Below, one piece after another: positions 44,314 through 53,036 of a DNA stretch of 57,976 bases. The position numbers were made by a program, and so were the translations under genes. The stretch lies in contig JAHBUH010000027.1 in assembly GCA_019638185.1 (NCBI GenBank), positions 1 through 57,976 of the forward strand, given 5' to 3'. The first letter of the stretch is position 1. The number at the start of each line of letters is the position of its first letter. Under the pieces are notes generated by a model. The model searched no databases and was not told the origin of the DNA. It worked only from the letters and a program-made list of their open reading frames with translations. This DNA comes from Leadbetterella sp. Lineage in GTDB: Bacteria; Bacteroidota; Bacteroidia; Cytophagales; Spirosomataceae.

Positions 44314-46647
44314 ATGAGATTCTTTGAACGTTTCAGCACAGGTAAATACAAAAGTCTGATCAAGCTTTCCTATAAATTAGTCTTCTACGGCCTCGCCGCG
44401 GCAGCCATTTTCCTTATTGCCCTGAACCTGAACCTGTTCTGGCTTTTCGGTAAGATGCCGTCGGTAGATGACCTGGATAACCCCAAGAGCGAGATCGCTT
44501 CGGAGATCATTTCTTCCGACAATAAGATCATAGGTAAATTTTTCTTTGAGAACCGGAGCACCATGACCTATGCGGAAATCCCGGAAAATTTCAAAGACGC
44601 CCTGCTGGCCACGGAAGACGTGCGTTTTGCCATGCATTCCGGTATTGACGCCCGGAGTATGCTGCGGGTGGTAGGCGGTGTGCTGACCTTTGACCGCAAA
44701 GGGGGCGGAAGTACCATCACCCAGCAGCTGGCCAAAAACCTGTTTAAGCTGCGCCGGGATGACTCCTACGAGGGCCTCCTCTACAAAGTACCCGGGGTAA
44801 AAGTGCTGCTGATCAAGCTGAAAGAGTGGATCACCGCCATTAAGCTGGAAAAAAGATATACCAAGCCCGAGATCATGACCATGTACCTGAACACCATTGA
44901 GTTCAGCAGTGGCGCCTACGGTCTGAAATCGGCCGCCAAAACCTACTTCAAGAAAAACCCGGAAAACCTGAAGCCGGAAGAATCCGCCCTGCTGGTGGGC
45001 ATGATCCAGAACCCCTCGCGGTTTAACCCCAAATTTTTCCCGAAAAATGCCCGGGAAAGGCGGGATGTGGTGATTTCCCAGATGGTGAAATTCAATAAGA
45101 TCACCCCGGAAGAAGGAAAAGAGCTGGCCGCCATTCCTATTGTACTGGATTATTCGCCCGAGAGCCATAACTATGGCCTGGCCCGCTATTTCAGGGAGTA
45201 TCTGAAAGATGTGATGAAAGAGGAGCTGAAAAAACTGGGCTACTCGGAAACCGACCTCTATACCAAAGGCTTTAAGATCTACACCACCATTGACTCCCGC
45301 ATGCAGCGCTACGCCGAAGAGGCCATGATGGAGCACATGAAAAATTACCAGAGCATCTTTGATAACCACTTCAAAGGCCGGAATCCCTGGCTCAAGCTGA
45401 GGCCGGGGTCTAATTCCCAGTACGAAGAATACCCGAATTTTATTGAAGAGGCAGCCCGGCGCACGGGCTATTACCAGACCCTGAAGCGCCAGTACGGCAA
45501 TGACGTGAATAAGATCAATGCCAAAATGAATGAAAGAATGCCCATGCGGGTATTCACCTGGCAGGGAGAGCGCGATACGGTGATGTCACACATGGACTCC
45601 CTCAGGCATTACAAAAGATTCCTGAACATCGGTATGCTGGCCATGGATCCGCGTAACGGGAGCATCAAGGCCTGGGTGGGAGGTATTAACTACAAATACT
45701 TCAAATTTGATAACGTATTCCAGAGCACAAGGCAGCCCGGATCTACCTTTAAGCCTTTTGTATACGTAACGGCCATTGATAACGGCTTTTCTACCTGCGA
45801 CCGCGTCCGTGACGAACCCATTACCTTCCATATCCCCGGAAGCGCCTCCTGGACCCCGCGGAATGCTGACGGCCGCTATACCTATAATGACCTGACCCTG
45901 AGGCAGGCCCTGGGGGCTTCGGTAAACACCGTGAGCGCTAAGCTGATCAAGGAGTTCGGGGCAGATAAGGTGATCGACTATGCCCGTCAACTGGGCATCA
46001 AGACCCCGCTGGCTAATTCGCCCTCGCTCTGCCTGGGGGTTTCTGATGTGAAGCTGTATGAGCTTTTAAGCGGGTATGCGGTCTTTGCTAACCGCGGTAT
46101 CTATTCCGAGCCCATGGTACTGCTGAGAATTGAAGATAAAAACGGGGAGGTCATTAAGGAATACTTCCCCATTCAGAAAGAAGTGCTGAGCAAGGAAACC
46201 GCCTACAAGATGATCCACCTGATGCGGGGTGCCACCGCTCCCGGCGGGACCGCCGTGGGCCTCGCCCGCTACGGCCTGATAGACGGTAACGAGATCGCCG
46301 CCAAAACCGGAACTACCTCTAACTTCTCCGATGCCTGGTTCATGGGCATGACCCAGGACCTGATCGGTGGCGTGTGGGTAGGCGGTGAAGACCGGGCCGT
46401 TCACTTTGAAAGCATCCAGTACGGTCAGGGGGCCCGCATGGCCATGCCGGCCTGGGGACTCTTCATGAAAAAAGTCTACGAAGACCCCAATGTGGAGTAC
46501 AAGAAGACCCGCTTTGAGATTCCGCCTACCATCCGTATAGCGGGCGACTGCGCCGTAACGGCGAATGAAGGGTTTGGTACCGGCCTCATGAACACCACGC
46601 CAAACGGCGGTGAGCTGAAGCCACCGGATGATGATGAACAGCTCTGA
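44314..46647 (+). CDS. Bifunctional penicillin-binding protein 1A (class A PBP)
   Basis: A 777-residue cell-wall synthase. One N-terminal membrane helix (~22-46) anchors the protein. The glycosyltransferase domain (GT51, ~60-240) has catalytic E101 in LLATEDVRF, GGSTITQQLAKNLF and the KRYTKPEIMTMYLN motif. The transpeptidase domain has the serine acyl-enzyme motif S477-T-F-K, S536-V-N and K664-T-G-T. It polymerises lipid II and cross-links peptidoglycan in the periplasm. The length is normal. Its stop codon is immediately followed by the stop codon of the convergent parA gene, with no base between. Confidence 0.95.
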   Translation: MRFFERFSTGKYKSLIKLSYKLVFYGLAAAAIFLIALNLNLFWLFGKMPSVDDLDNPKSEIASEIISSDNKIIGKFFFENRSTMTYAEIPENFKDALLATEDVRFAMHSGIDARSMLRVVGGVLTFDRKGGGSTITQQLAKNLFKLRRDDSYEGLLYKVPGVKVLLIKLKEWITAIKLEKRYTKPEIMTMYLNTIEFSSGAYGLKSAAKTYFKKNPENLKPEESALLVGMIQNPSRFNPKFFPKNARERRDVVISQMVKFNKITPEEGKELAAIPIVLDYSPESHNYGLARYFREYLKDVMKEELKKLGYSETDLYTKGFKIYTTIDSRMQRYAEEAMMEHMKNYQSIFDNHFKGRNPWLKLRPGSNSQYEEYPNFIEEAARRTGYYQTLKRQYGNDVNKINAKMNERMPMRVFTWQGERDTVMSHMDSLRHYKRFLNIGMLAMDPRNGSIKAWVGGINYKYFKFDNVFQSTRQPGSTFKPFVYVTAIDNGFSTCDRVRDEPITFHIPGSASWTPRNADGRYTYNDLTLRQALGASVNTVSAKLIKEFGADKVIDYARQLGIKTPLANSPSLCLGVSDVKLYELLSGYAVFANRGIYSEPMVLLRIEDKNGEVIKEYFPIQKEVLSKETAYKMIHLMRGATAPGGTAVGLARYGLIDGNEIAAKTGTTSNFSDAWFMGMTQDLIGGVWVGGEDRAVHFESIQYGQGARMAMPAWGLFMKKVYEDPNVEYKKTRFEIPPTIRIAGDCAVTANEGFGTGLMNTTPNGGELKPPDDDEQL

Positions 46648-47433
46648 TCAAAACTTCATTTTTCCCAGGTTATACTTCTCCAGGAATTCCAGGATGAGGC
46701 GGTCGTAGGCATCTGCGCCCTCCGACCGCTGCGGGGAAAGGATCACCGGCACCTGCAGGGCCGTGGAATCAATAAAAGCCGGATCACGGGGAATGTAGGT
46801 GTCAAACACCAGTTCACCGAAATTAGCCCGCATCAGGTTCAGGATATTCGTGGAAAGCTGGTTTTCCGTATCGTGCAGGGTCAGCAGGATTCCCTCTACA
46901 TACAGCGAGGGCTTCAGCCGCTTCTGGATGATCCGCAGGGTACCCAGGATCAGCTCCAGTCCTTCTATCCCGAAAAACTCGCATTGCAGCGGGATAATAA
47001 TGGAATCAGCCGCCAGCAGGCTGTTCACGGGCACAATACCCAGTGAAGGCGGACAGTCAATAATAATGAAATCATACAGCGGCTTAATGGGCTCCAGTTT
47101 CTCGGTGAGCTTATACTCCCGGTCTATGAAATTCACCATTTCTATCTCCGCCCCTACCAGGTGGTGGGTAGACGGGATCAGGTCCAGGTTCCGGTAGCCC
47201 GTAGGGATGATGCAATCCTGGATAGGACTCAGCCCCACCAGCGCGGCATAAATGCTGCGGTTATCAAACTCCGATTTCAGGCCGAAAGCCACCGTGCAGC
47301 TGGCCTGGTGGTCGGTATCGATCAAAAGCACCTTGTAACCCCGGGCCGAGAGACCCGCGGAAAAATTGACGGCCGTGGTGGTTTTGCCCACCCCGCCTTT
47401 TTGATTGGAAATTGCTATTACCTTAGGAAGCAT
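46648..47433 (-). CDS. parA: ParA/Soj-family partition ATPase
   Basis: A 261-residue ATPase starting at MLPKVIAISNQ. It has the deviant Walker A K12-GGVGK17-T, switch I region DTDHQASCT and Walker B IIIDCPPSLGIVP, the typical layout of chromosomal ParA/Soj proteins. It lacks an N-terminal DNA-binding domain, unlike plasmid type Ia ParA. No parB gene or obvious parS site is next to it. The gene is the third of an unusual run with a metalloprotease and a Rossmann protein, so its partner lies elsewhere. It may instead position another cargo. Confidence 0.9.
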   Translation of the reverse strand: MLPKVIAISNQKGGVGKTTTAVNFSAGLSARGYKVLLIDTDHQASCTVAFGLKSEFDNRSIYAALVGLSPIQDCIIPTGYRNLDLIPSTHHLVGAEIEMVNFIDREYKLTEKLEPIKPLYDFIIIDCPPSLGIVPVNSLLAADSIIIPLQCEFFGIEGLELILGTLRIIQKRLKPSLYVEGILLTLHDTENQLSTNILNLMRANFGELVFDTYIPRDPAFIDSTALQVPVILSPQRSEGADAYDRLILEFLEKYNLGKMKF

Positions 47434-47472
47434 CACGAAAGTCTTACGAACCACGAAGTTACTAAAAAAGTA

Positions 47473-48273
47473 TCATTCCAGCCGGTGCCAGTCAGAAATA
47501 CTTTCCGTAAGGGTAGAATACACCCGGATCAGGTCATCATCGTCCCGGAGGAAGTCAAGGTGCATATTCAGCGTGCGCGTATCCTGCCGCATGGCCGGGC
47601 CCGTCTGCCCGTCGGCCGGATGAGCCGCCTGCATCATTTTCCGGACGGTTTCCGTGATCAGCGGTTTTAGCAACTCAAAATCCAGGTGTTCCGACTCCAG
47701 TATCTCTTTCGACAACGCCCAGAGGTGGTTCGTAAAATTGCAGGAAAACACCGCCGATACGTGATAAACCAGGCGCTCGCGGGAGTTGACCGGCAGCACC
47801 TTGCCCGACAGGCGTTTTGCCAGGCCGGTCAGCACCGCCAGCGCATTTTTATCCTCCGATTCCACCAGGATGGGAATGCGGCTGAAATCCACCGGCACAC
47901 CCCGGGTGAAGGTCTGCAAAGGATAAAACACGCCGCAATCCACCCGTTTCCCGTGGTACAGCGAGGTGGCCCCATCCAGCACCGCCAGCGGCCGGGCGCC
48001 GGAAGTATGGGCCAGTACGGCGCCGTCAGGCAGGAGTACCTGCGAGGCCACCGACTCCAGCGCATCGTCAGAAACGCAGAGAAAAAATACGCCCGATTTA
48101 CTCCGGGTAAAATCCAGGCTGTTCACGGCCACGGCGGCATACAGGTCATCGGCCAGCTCGGCCGCCTTCCGGATATCACGCGCGTAAATCTCGTTCACGG
48201 CCACCTCAGCCCGCTCCAGCGCCCGCGCCAGGTGGCCCGCCAGGTTCCCTGCTCCTATGATGGTTACTTTCAT
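47473..48273 (-). CDS. Rossmann-fold DUF2520 oxidoreductase-like protein
   Basis: A 266-residue cytoplasmic protein. The N-terminal NAD(P)-binding fold has MKVTIIGAGNLAGHLARAL, followed by FFLCVSDDALESVA and LAHTSGARPL. The C-terminal all-helical DUF2520 domain contains YHVSAVFSCNFTNHLWAL. The arrangement is that of 6-phosphogluconate- or ketopantoate-reductase-like enzymes, but no substrate is established for the family. It lies 15 bases after the metalloprotease gene and 39 before parA on the same strand. Confidence 0.85.
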   Translation of the reverse strand: MKVTIIGAGNLAGHLARALERAEVAVNEIYARDIRKAAELADDLYAAVAVNSLDFTRSKSGVFFLCVSDDALESVASQVLLPDGAVLAHTSGARPLAVLDGATSLYHGKRVDCGVFYPLQTFTRGVPVDFSRIPILVESEDKNALAVLTGLAKRLSGKVLPVNSRERLVYHVSAVFSCNFTNHLWALSKEILESEHLDFELLKPLITETVRKMMQAAHPADGQTGPAMRQDTRTLNMHLDFLRDDDDLIRVYSTLTESISDWHRLE

Positions 48274-48288
48274 GGTATAAAAATTAGT

Positions 48289-50715
48289 TCATCCACCCGT
48301 ACACTCTTCTTCCCCCAGCCAGTCGTAATCCTGGTCTATCGGCTGCCCGTCAGGCGCCACAAAGAAGCTTTCCGGCTGAAACTCTTTCGGATTTTCTTCA
48401 AACCGGCGGATCAGGCCCTGCACCATCCGGTTAAGCCCGGTACCGGCCTGCGTAAGCCCTTTGATCTCATAAACAGCATCCAGGGCGGCCATTTTCGCTT
48501 CCACGGAAACAGACGGCGCCTGGCTCAGCCGCATCAGTTCAGCCAGGTACATCACGGCCGTTACCCGTCGGATCTGGCCTTTGTAATCCGCCGCTGCCAG
48601 GCCCGGGGCCTTCCAGAGGGTGCGGGTGGTTTTAGCCAGGATATCCGCCAGCGAAGGCAGGTCAGGCTGGAGCAGTTTCTGACTGGCCAGTCGCGAGGCC
48701 CGCTCCGGGTTCAGCAAAAGACTTAGCGTCAACTGGGCCGAGGCCTCGGCCGGCCCCAGCGGATCAAAGGTCATGCCCGTATGCCGCCGGAAGGTTTCGC
48801 GCTGATTAGCCCCGAACCGGTAGGCCCGCGGCGGGATCAGCCGGATCAGCTCCGGTGAAAGTGCCAGGAAATCCGGGTCCAGCGTAGAAAGCAGGGCATC
48901 CAGAGCCTCAGTCTGCTCTTTGGCCGGCGCCGGGGTGTAAACGGGCAGCTTATCGCCTTTCAGCCCGAAAGAATAATAGGCGCCGCCGATGGCCTTGGCC
49001 GCCGCCTGGGTCTGAAACCGGTGCAGCATAAACACCGGCACCAGCACCTCTTCCAGGTTAGCGTAAGGCGTGCCGGCCGGGATCCGGGCCGTACCGAAAC
49101 CCCGCAGGGCCAGTGTCCGCACCTGCAGGATATGCTTCAGGTCTTCGGTGGCATTGGCACCGTTATCCCATAAATGCGTCTGGGGATGCACTGAGCCGTC
49201 TGACCGGGCATCCTGGTCGCTGAGGAAGAGGTACCCATTCCCGATCACCTCTTCCGTTATCTTATTCAGCTCCGCCTTCTCATCGGCACCGGCAGGGATC
49301 TCCTGGTAGCCCCAGCGGATAGCCATCTTATCAAACTCGCCGATCCCCATGGCATAAGCGTCAGAGAGGTCTATCTTCCCTTCCGTGATCTTCAGGGTAG
49401 GATGCGGGTAATCCATCACCGAAGCCCGCGAAGCCACACTGGCAATGTAATTATGCGGCAGTCCCAGCGTATGTCCGATCTCGTGGGCCGACAGCTGTTT
49501 CAGGCGGTCCAGCGCCATTTTCATCAGGTGGGGCTGCTCTTTCCCCGAATCAAAGTCGGCCGTCAGGCCCTGGGCTATCAGGTAATCCTGCCTTACCCGC
49601 AGCGAGCCCAGCGTGACCTTCCCTTTCAGGATCTCGCCCGTGCGGGGATCCGTGATGCTGCTGCCGTAAGACCAGCCCCGCGTGCTACGGTGCACCCATT
49701 GCACCACATTGTACCGGATATCCATGGGATCCGCATCCGGCGGAAGCATCTTCACCTGGAAGGCATTCTTAAAGCCGGCGGCCTCGAAAGCCTGGTTCCA
49801 CCAGGTAGCACCTTCAAACAGGGCGGAGCGGATGGGCTCCGGCACTCCCGAGTCCAGGTAATACACAATAGGCTTCACGGGCTCACTCACCGCCTGATCC
49901 GGGTATTTCTTTTCCAGCCGGTGACGGGCAATCAGCCTTTTCTCAATAGGCTGGTCAATAGCCGAAGAATAATCATAATACGATACCCCGAAATAACCGA
50001 TCCGCGGATCCAGCTCCCGGGTTTTGAAACCGGGCTCAGGCAGCTTCACAAAAGAATGGTGCTGGTGCATGGTCACATTTTCCGGGCTGGGCACCACTGA
50101 CCTCAGGTAAGGGCCGCCGTTAGTGCCACTCAGCGTAATAATGGCCTCAAACTCCGTATTTTCAGGAAAAGATTTACACATCTCCATAAACAGCCCTGAC
50201 CGCGAAGCATCAAACGAATAACTGCCCTGCCGGGTGGCCGTGATGGCCTGGAGGGCTCCTACACCGTCTCTCAGCAGAAACGGAGTGAAGTCTATTAAAG
50301 AGACCCCGTTTTTAGTGGCCAGCACTTCAAAACCGAAAAGTACGGAAGTGGCAAACGACTCCCTGACCGCATTCTGCTCCAGGCTGTCGGCAGAAGAAGC
50401 CCGGTAAGAATAATTGGGCTCTGTCAGCAGCAGTTTATTCCCTGCCCGGATAAATTTCACCACCTTGCCCTGGCCGATCCTCCCCCGGTCCAGCCCGATG
50501 TCGTTCGACCCTATCCCCCGGGAAAGACTGGAATAATAGAGGAACTCCCGGCCGGTATTTCCCACTTCCAGGTAGATCTTGCCTTTGGCATCCTGCACAT
50601 GATAGGTGAAAAAGCCTTCGGCTTTCCGGGTGTCTTTCAGGTAAGAATCAAAATCCTGGGCCCGCAGCGGCAATAGGGGCGCCAGCAGGAGAAGAAGGAG
50701 AAGTCTGCTTTTCAT
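48289..50715 (-). CDS. Exported zinc-dependent metalloprotease (second DUF5117 paralogue)
   Basis: An 808-residue exported protein with a signal peptide (LLLLLLLAPLLPLRAQ). A short DUF5118-like region is followed by DUF5117 (YSSLSRGIGSNDIGLDRGRIG...) and the catalytic H411-E-I-G-H-T-L-G-L-P-H421 with its Met-turn SVMDYPHP. It shares fold and order with the protein at 34415-36949 but lacks the Lys/Glu-rich leader and is clearly diverged. Substrates are unknown. A well-formed promoter precedes it and it heads a three-gene run with the DUF2520 protein and parA. Confidence 0.9.
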   Translation of the reverse strand: MKSRLLLLLLLAPLLPLRAQDFDSYLKDTRKAEGFFTYHVQDAKGKIYLEVGNTGREFLYYSSLSRGIGSNDIGLDRGRIGQGKVVKFIRAGNKLLLTEPNYSYRASSADSLEQNAVRESFATSVLFGFEVLATKNGVSLIDFTPFLLRDGVGALQAITATRQGSYSFDASRSGLFMEMCKSFPENTEFEAIITLSGTNGGPYLRSVVPSPENVTMHQHHSFVKLPEPGFKTRELDPRIGYFGVSYYDYSSAIDQPIEKRLIARHRLEKKYPDQAVSEPVKPIVYYLDSGVPEPIRSALFEGATWWNQAFEAAGFKNAFQVKMLPPDADPMDIRYNVVQWVHRSTRGWSYGSSITDPRTGEILKGKVTLGSLRVRQDYLIAQGLTADFDSGKEQPHLMKMALDRLKQLSAHEIGHTLGLPHNYIASVASRASVMDYPHPTLKITEGKIDLSDAYAMGIGEFDKMAIRWGYQEIPAGADEKAELNKITEEVIGNGYLFLSDQDARSDGSVHPQTHLWDNGANATEDLKHILQVRTLALRGFGTARIPAGTPYANLEEVLVPVFMLHRFQTQAAAKAIGGAYYSFGLKGDKLPVYTPAPAKEQTEALDALLSTLDPDFLALSPELIRLIPPRAYRFGANQRETFRRHTGMTFDPLGPAEASAQLTLSLLLNPERASRLASQKLLQPDLPSLADILAKTTRTLWKAPGLAAADYKGQIRRVTAVMYLAELMRLSQAPSVSVEAKMAALDAVYEIKGLTQAGTGLNRMVQGLIRRFEENPKEFQPESFFVAPDGQPIDQDYDWLGEEECTGG

Positions 50716-50735
50716 TCCGTAAAGGTTTTATTCAG

Positions 50736-50766
50736 CAAAAATACCCTTTTTTGGCACTTAGGCAAG
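50736..50766 (-). promoter_or_regulatory. Predicted promoter of the metalloprotease-DUF2520-parA run
   Basis: On the minus strand CTTG (50766-50763), a 19-base spacer and a perfect TATTTTTG (50743-50736) form a Bacteroidota-type promoter. The expected transcript start is about 15 bases before the ATG at 50715. Confidence 0.6.
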
Positions 50767-50879
50767 TACCCGGGGGCTTCGGCCCGCGGTGTGGCGCTTT
50801 AAGCGGGCGGATCCGGTATTAAAAAACCGCATCTCACGACCCATACGCACTTATACTTAGGGCATTGCATGCGCAGGTA

Positions 50880-52163
50880 TCAGTTATTCAAAAAATGCAG
50901 GATCTTGTCCGTGGCTCCGGCATTCCGGTTTACATAGATGGCGGCCTTTCGCCGGATTTCCTCCGTATCCAGGCCTTCAAAAACTTCCTCCAGGCTGCTA
51001 GGTACCGTAAAAGCCACTCCCAGTTCCAGCAGATCCACTGCCTCCTGGAATTTCCTGTATTTTTGGTCTCCGAAAAAAACGGGCACCCCAAAAACCGCCG
51101 GCTCCAGGATGTTATGCAGCCCGGTTTTGAACCCGCCCCCCACAAACGCATAGTCTGCATACTTATACAGGCGGGCCAGCAGGCCGATGCTGTCGATAAA
51201 GAGCACATTCTGCTTATCGTATTGCGCTATTTCCGAATACCGCAGCCCGGAAGTCTCCTGCACCCACCGGCTGATCTGTTCGGGTTTAATATCATGCGGG
51301 GCAAGAATGAATTTCATTTCAGGATGAGCCGCCATAAAGGGTTTCAGCACCTCCATGTCTTCGGGCCAGACCGAGCCGGCTACCAGGACTTGGGTTCCGG
51401 GTACTTTAAGGGAGAGTTCCGGGCCCGTGGCATCCTCTTTGCCAGGGCCATTATCCCCCTGAACAAGGCCGGATGAGTTAATAAACCCCCGGATGCCCGG
51501 CACCTCAGATGAATCCCTGGCCGTAGCCATCACCCGGTCAAACCGCGTATCCCCCGCCACTTCATAACGGGTGTAACCCATAGACTCCAGCAGGTCTGCC
51601 GAGTTTTGATTCTGCACAAAAAGGAAATCGAAATGCTGTAATATTTTGCGGAAAAATCCGCCCCAGGGTTTAAAAAAGGCCTGCCCCGGCCGCAGGATCA
51701 CCGAAATGCCGATAAGCCGGGCGCCGGAGCGCTTGATCTCCCGGATGATATTAGGCCAGAACTCATATTTCACAAATACCACGATATCCGGCCGGGCAGC
51801 CTCCACAAACTCCCGTGCGCCCCGCGCCGTATCCAGCGGCAGATAGCAGATAAAATCGGCCAGCGGGTAGTTTTTCCGCACTTCATAGCCCGACGGCGAA
51901 AAAAAAGTAAGCAGTACTCCATACGCCGGGTGCTGCTCCCGGAAAGCCTCCAGCACGGGCCGCCCCTGCTCAAACTCGCCCAGGGAAGCACAATGAAACC
52001 AGATGATTTTTTCCCTGGACTTCCTCCAGGCGGCCAGCTCATGCAGGTTCAGTCTCTCCTGCCCTTCAATCAGCAGGCGGGCTTTATTCCCCAGTAATTT
52101 TCCGGCAGGAAGCAGAGCCGAAGCCAGGCGCATGCCTATATTGTATAATGTACTAAAAATCAT
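50880..52163 (-). CDS. waaA: 3-deoxy-D-manno-octulosonic acid (Kdo) transferase
   Basis: A 427-residue inner-membrane GT-B glycosyltransferase (family GT30) that adds Kdo from CMP-Kdo to lipid IVA in lipopolysaccharide core synthesis. The N-terminal hydrophobic segment anchors it. WFHCASLGEFEQGRPV contains the catalytic base E63, and VFVKYEFWPN, GISVILRPGQ and FVGGGFKTGLHNILEPAVFG are standard family blocks, the last binding CMP-Kdo. The length is normal. A ~30-residue non-conserved insert (QGDNGPGKEDATGPEL) lies in the middle. Confidence 0.95.
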   Translation of the reverse strand: MIFSTLYNIGMRLASALLPAGKLLGNKARLLIEGQERLNLHELAAWRKSREKIIWFHCASLGEFEQGRPVLEAFREQHPAYGVLLTFFSPSGYEVRKNYPLADFICYLPLDTARGAREFVEAARPDIVVFVKYEFWPNIIREIKRSGARLIGISVILRPGQAFFKPWGGFFRKILQHFDFLFVQNQNSADLLESMGYTRYEVAGDTRFDRVMATARDSSEVPGIRGFINSSGLVQGDNGPGKEDATGPELSLKVPGTQVLVAGSVWPEDMEVLKPFMAAHPEMKFILAPHDIKPEQISRWVQETSGLRYSEIAQYDKQNVLFIDSIGLLARLYKYADYAFVGGGFKTGLHNILEPAVFGVPVFFGDQKYRKFQEAVDLLELGVAFTVPSSLEEVFEGLDTEEIRRKAAIYVNRNAGATDKILHFLNN

Positions 52164-52270
52164 TTATTCGGAACAATTCTCCATCAAATTTCTAAGAAAA
52201 TACCGAAAATCCTATTTCCCAGTCTTATTATTGCAAACTCGTCTAACGCTAAAACAGATCCGGGGTAGAT

Positions 52271-52693
52271 TTACCTTTCGTTATAAACCAGGTTTAGGTT
52301 TTGCTTTTCGTAATCCTTAAATTTACTGTCCGAAGAAATTAGAGTATATCTATCTGTTATCGCATGCGAAATTATAGAATGATCAAAAGGATCTTTATGA
52401 CCTGCTACTATTTCCAGGTTTGAGAGTGTTTTAGTATGTTCCTTTCCAAAGTGAACAATATTTATCCCTAAAACATCATGAATATAATCAGGCAATTCAT
52501 TAAGCTTCGTCCCTTTCTTTAATTTTATTTTCCCAATTCTACATAATTGTACCAGTTCCATCATAGCAATAGAACTGGTTTCGACCTGGTTATAGTAGTC
52601 ATCCAAAATAAAATTAACTTCGTGGGAGAGTTCGTCATCCTCTTCTGTGATAAGGAAAACCAAAATATTGGTATCCAGCAAGTACCGAGCCAT
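52271..52693 (-). CDS. vapC: PIN-domain toxin (VapC family)
   Basis: A 140-residue ribonuclease toxin. The acidic quartet of the PIN domain is visible: D7 in LLDTNIL, E46 in AMMELVQL, D101/D104 in HKDPFDH and D122 in ISSDSKF. VapC toxins cut tRNA or rRNA with Mg2+ or Mn2+ when their antitoxin is degraded. Its ATG overlaps the stop of the small upstream gene as TAATG, the usual antitoxin-toxin coupling. The gene is AT-rich, unlike its neighbours waaA and ileS, which points to horizontal transfer. Confidence 0.9.
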   Translation of the reverse strand: MARYLLDTNILVFLITEEDDELSHEVNFILDDYYNQVETSSIAMMELVQLCRIGKIKLKKGTKLNELPDYIHDVLGINIVHFGKEHTKTLSNLEIVAGHKDPFDHSIISHAITDRYTLISSDSKFKDYEKQNLNLVYNER

Positions 52694-52824
52694 TATTTTA
52701 AAACAGCTCTTTTGTCTACGATATCTGCAATTTTGATCCCCATTAACCTGGCAGCTCCTAACTTAGAAAGTTTTTCGGGTCTTTTTTGCTCCTTTTCGCT
52801 TGGTTTCTCAGGTATTTTTTTCAT
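52693..52824 (-). CDS. Small antitoxin gene preceding VapC
   Basis: A 43-residue reading frame starting at ATG 52824 (MKKIPEKPSEKEQK...) and ending in the TAATG junction with vapC. It is Lys/Glu-rich at the start, then LGAARLMGIKIADIVDKRAVLK. An in-frame ATG at 52860 would give 55 residues. Small size, charge, coupling and position make it the cognate antitoxin. It is shorter than typical VapB proteins and shows no recognisable AbrB or ribbon-helix-helix DNA-binding domain, so the module may not repress itself in the usual way. A perfect -7 box (TATCTTTG) lies upstream. Confidence 0.7.
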   Translation of the reverse strand: MKKIPEKPSEKEQKRPEKLSKLGAARLMGIKIADIVDKRAVLK

Positions 52825-52891
52825 GATTCTGAAGTTTAAAATTGAGTGATGAGCCCGCATTATACATATACCATGCTATTAAATCTACAAA

Positions 52892-52899
52892 CAAAGATA
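52892..52899 (-). promoter_or_regulatory. Predicted -7 element of the toxin-antitoxin operon
   Basis: Minus-strand TATCTTTG matches TAnnTTTG perfectly and lies 67 bases before the antitoxin ATG at 52824 (31 before the alternative ATG at 52860). No good -33 box is seen. Confidence 0.4.
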
Positions 52900-53008
52900 C
52901 TCCGGAGGAAGTTCTTTTATAATATGTAATTCTTTGTACTACAGCCCTGTTTACTTGATAAATCTTACCTTTTAGTTAATCTCCACCATAATCTCTTTCA
53001 AAAATTCG

Positions 53009-53016
53009 TAACTTTG
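53009..53016 (+). promoter_or_regulatory. Predicted -7 element of ileS
   Basis: TAACTTTG matches TAnnTTTG perfectly, 20 bases before the ileS ATG. The -33 region is not a clear match. Confidence 0.5.
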
Positions 53017-53036
53017 CAGCCAATTTTTTTGACGAA

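Noticed and set aside
46648-47433. parA considered as evidence of a plasmid or an origin region
   Set aside because: Surrounded by chromosomal housekeeping genes; no parB, parS-like dyad or replication initiator nearby.
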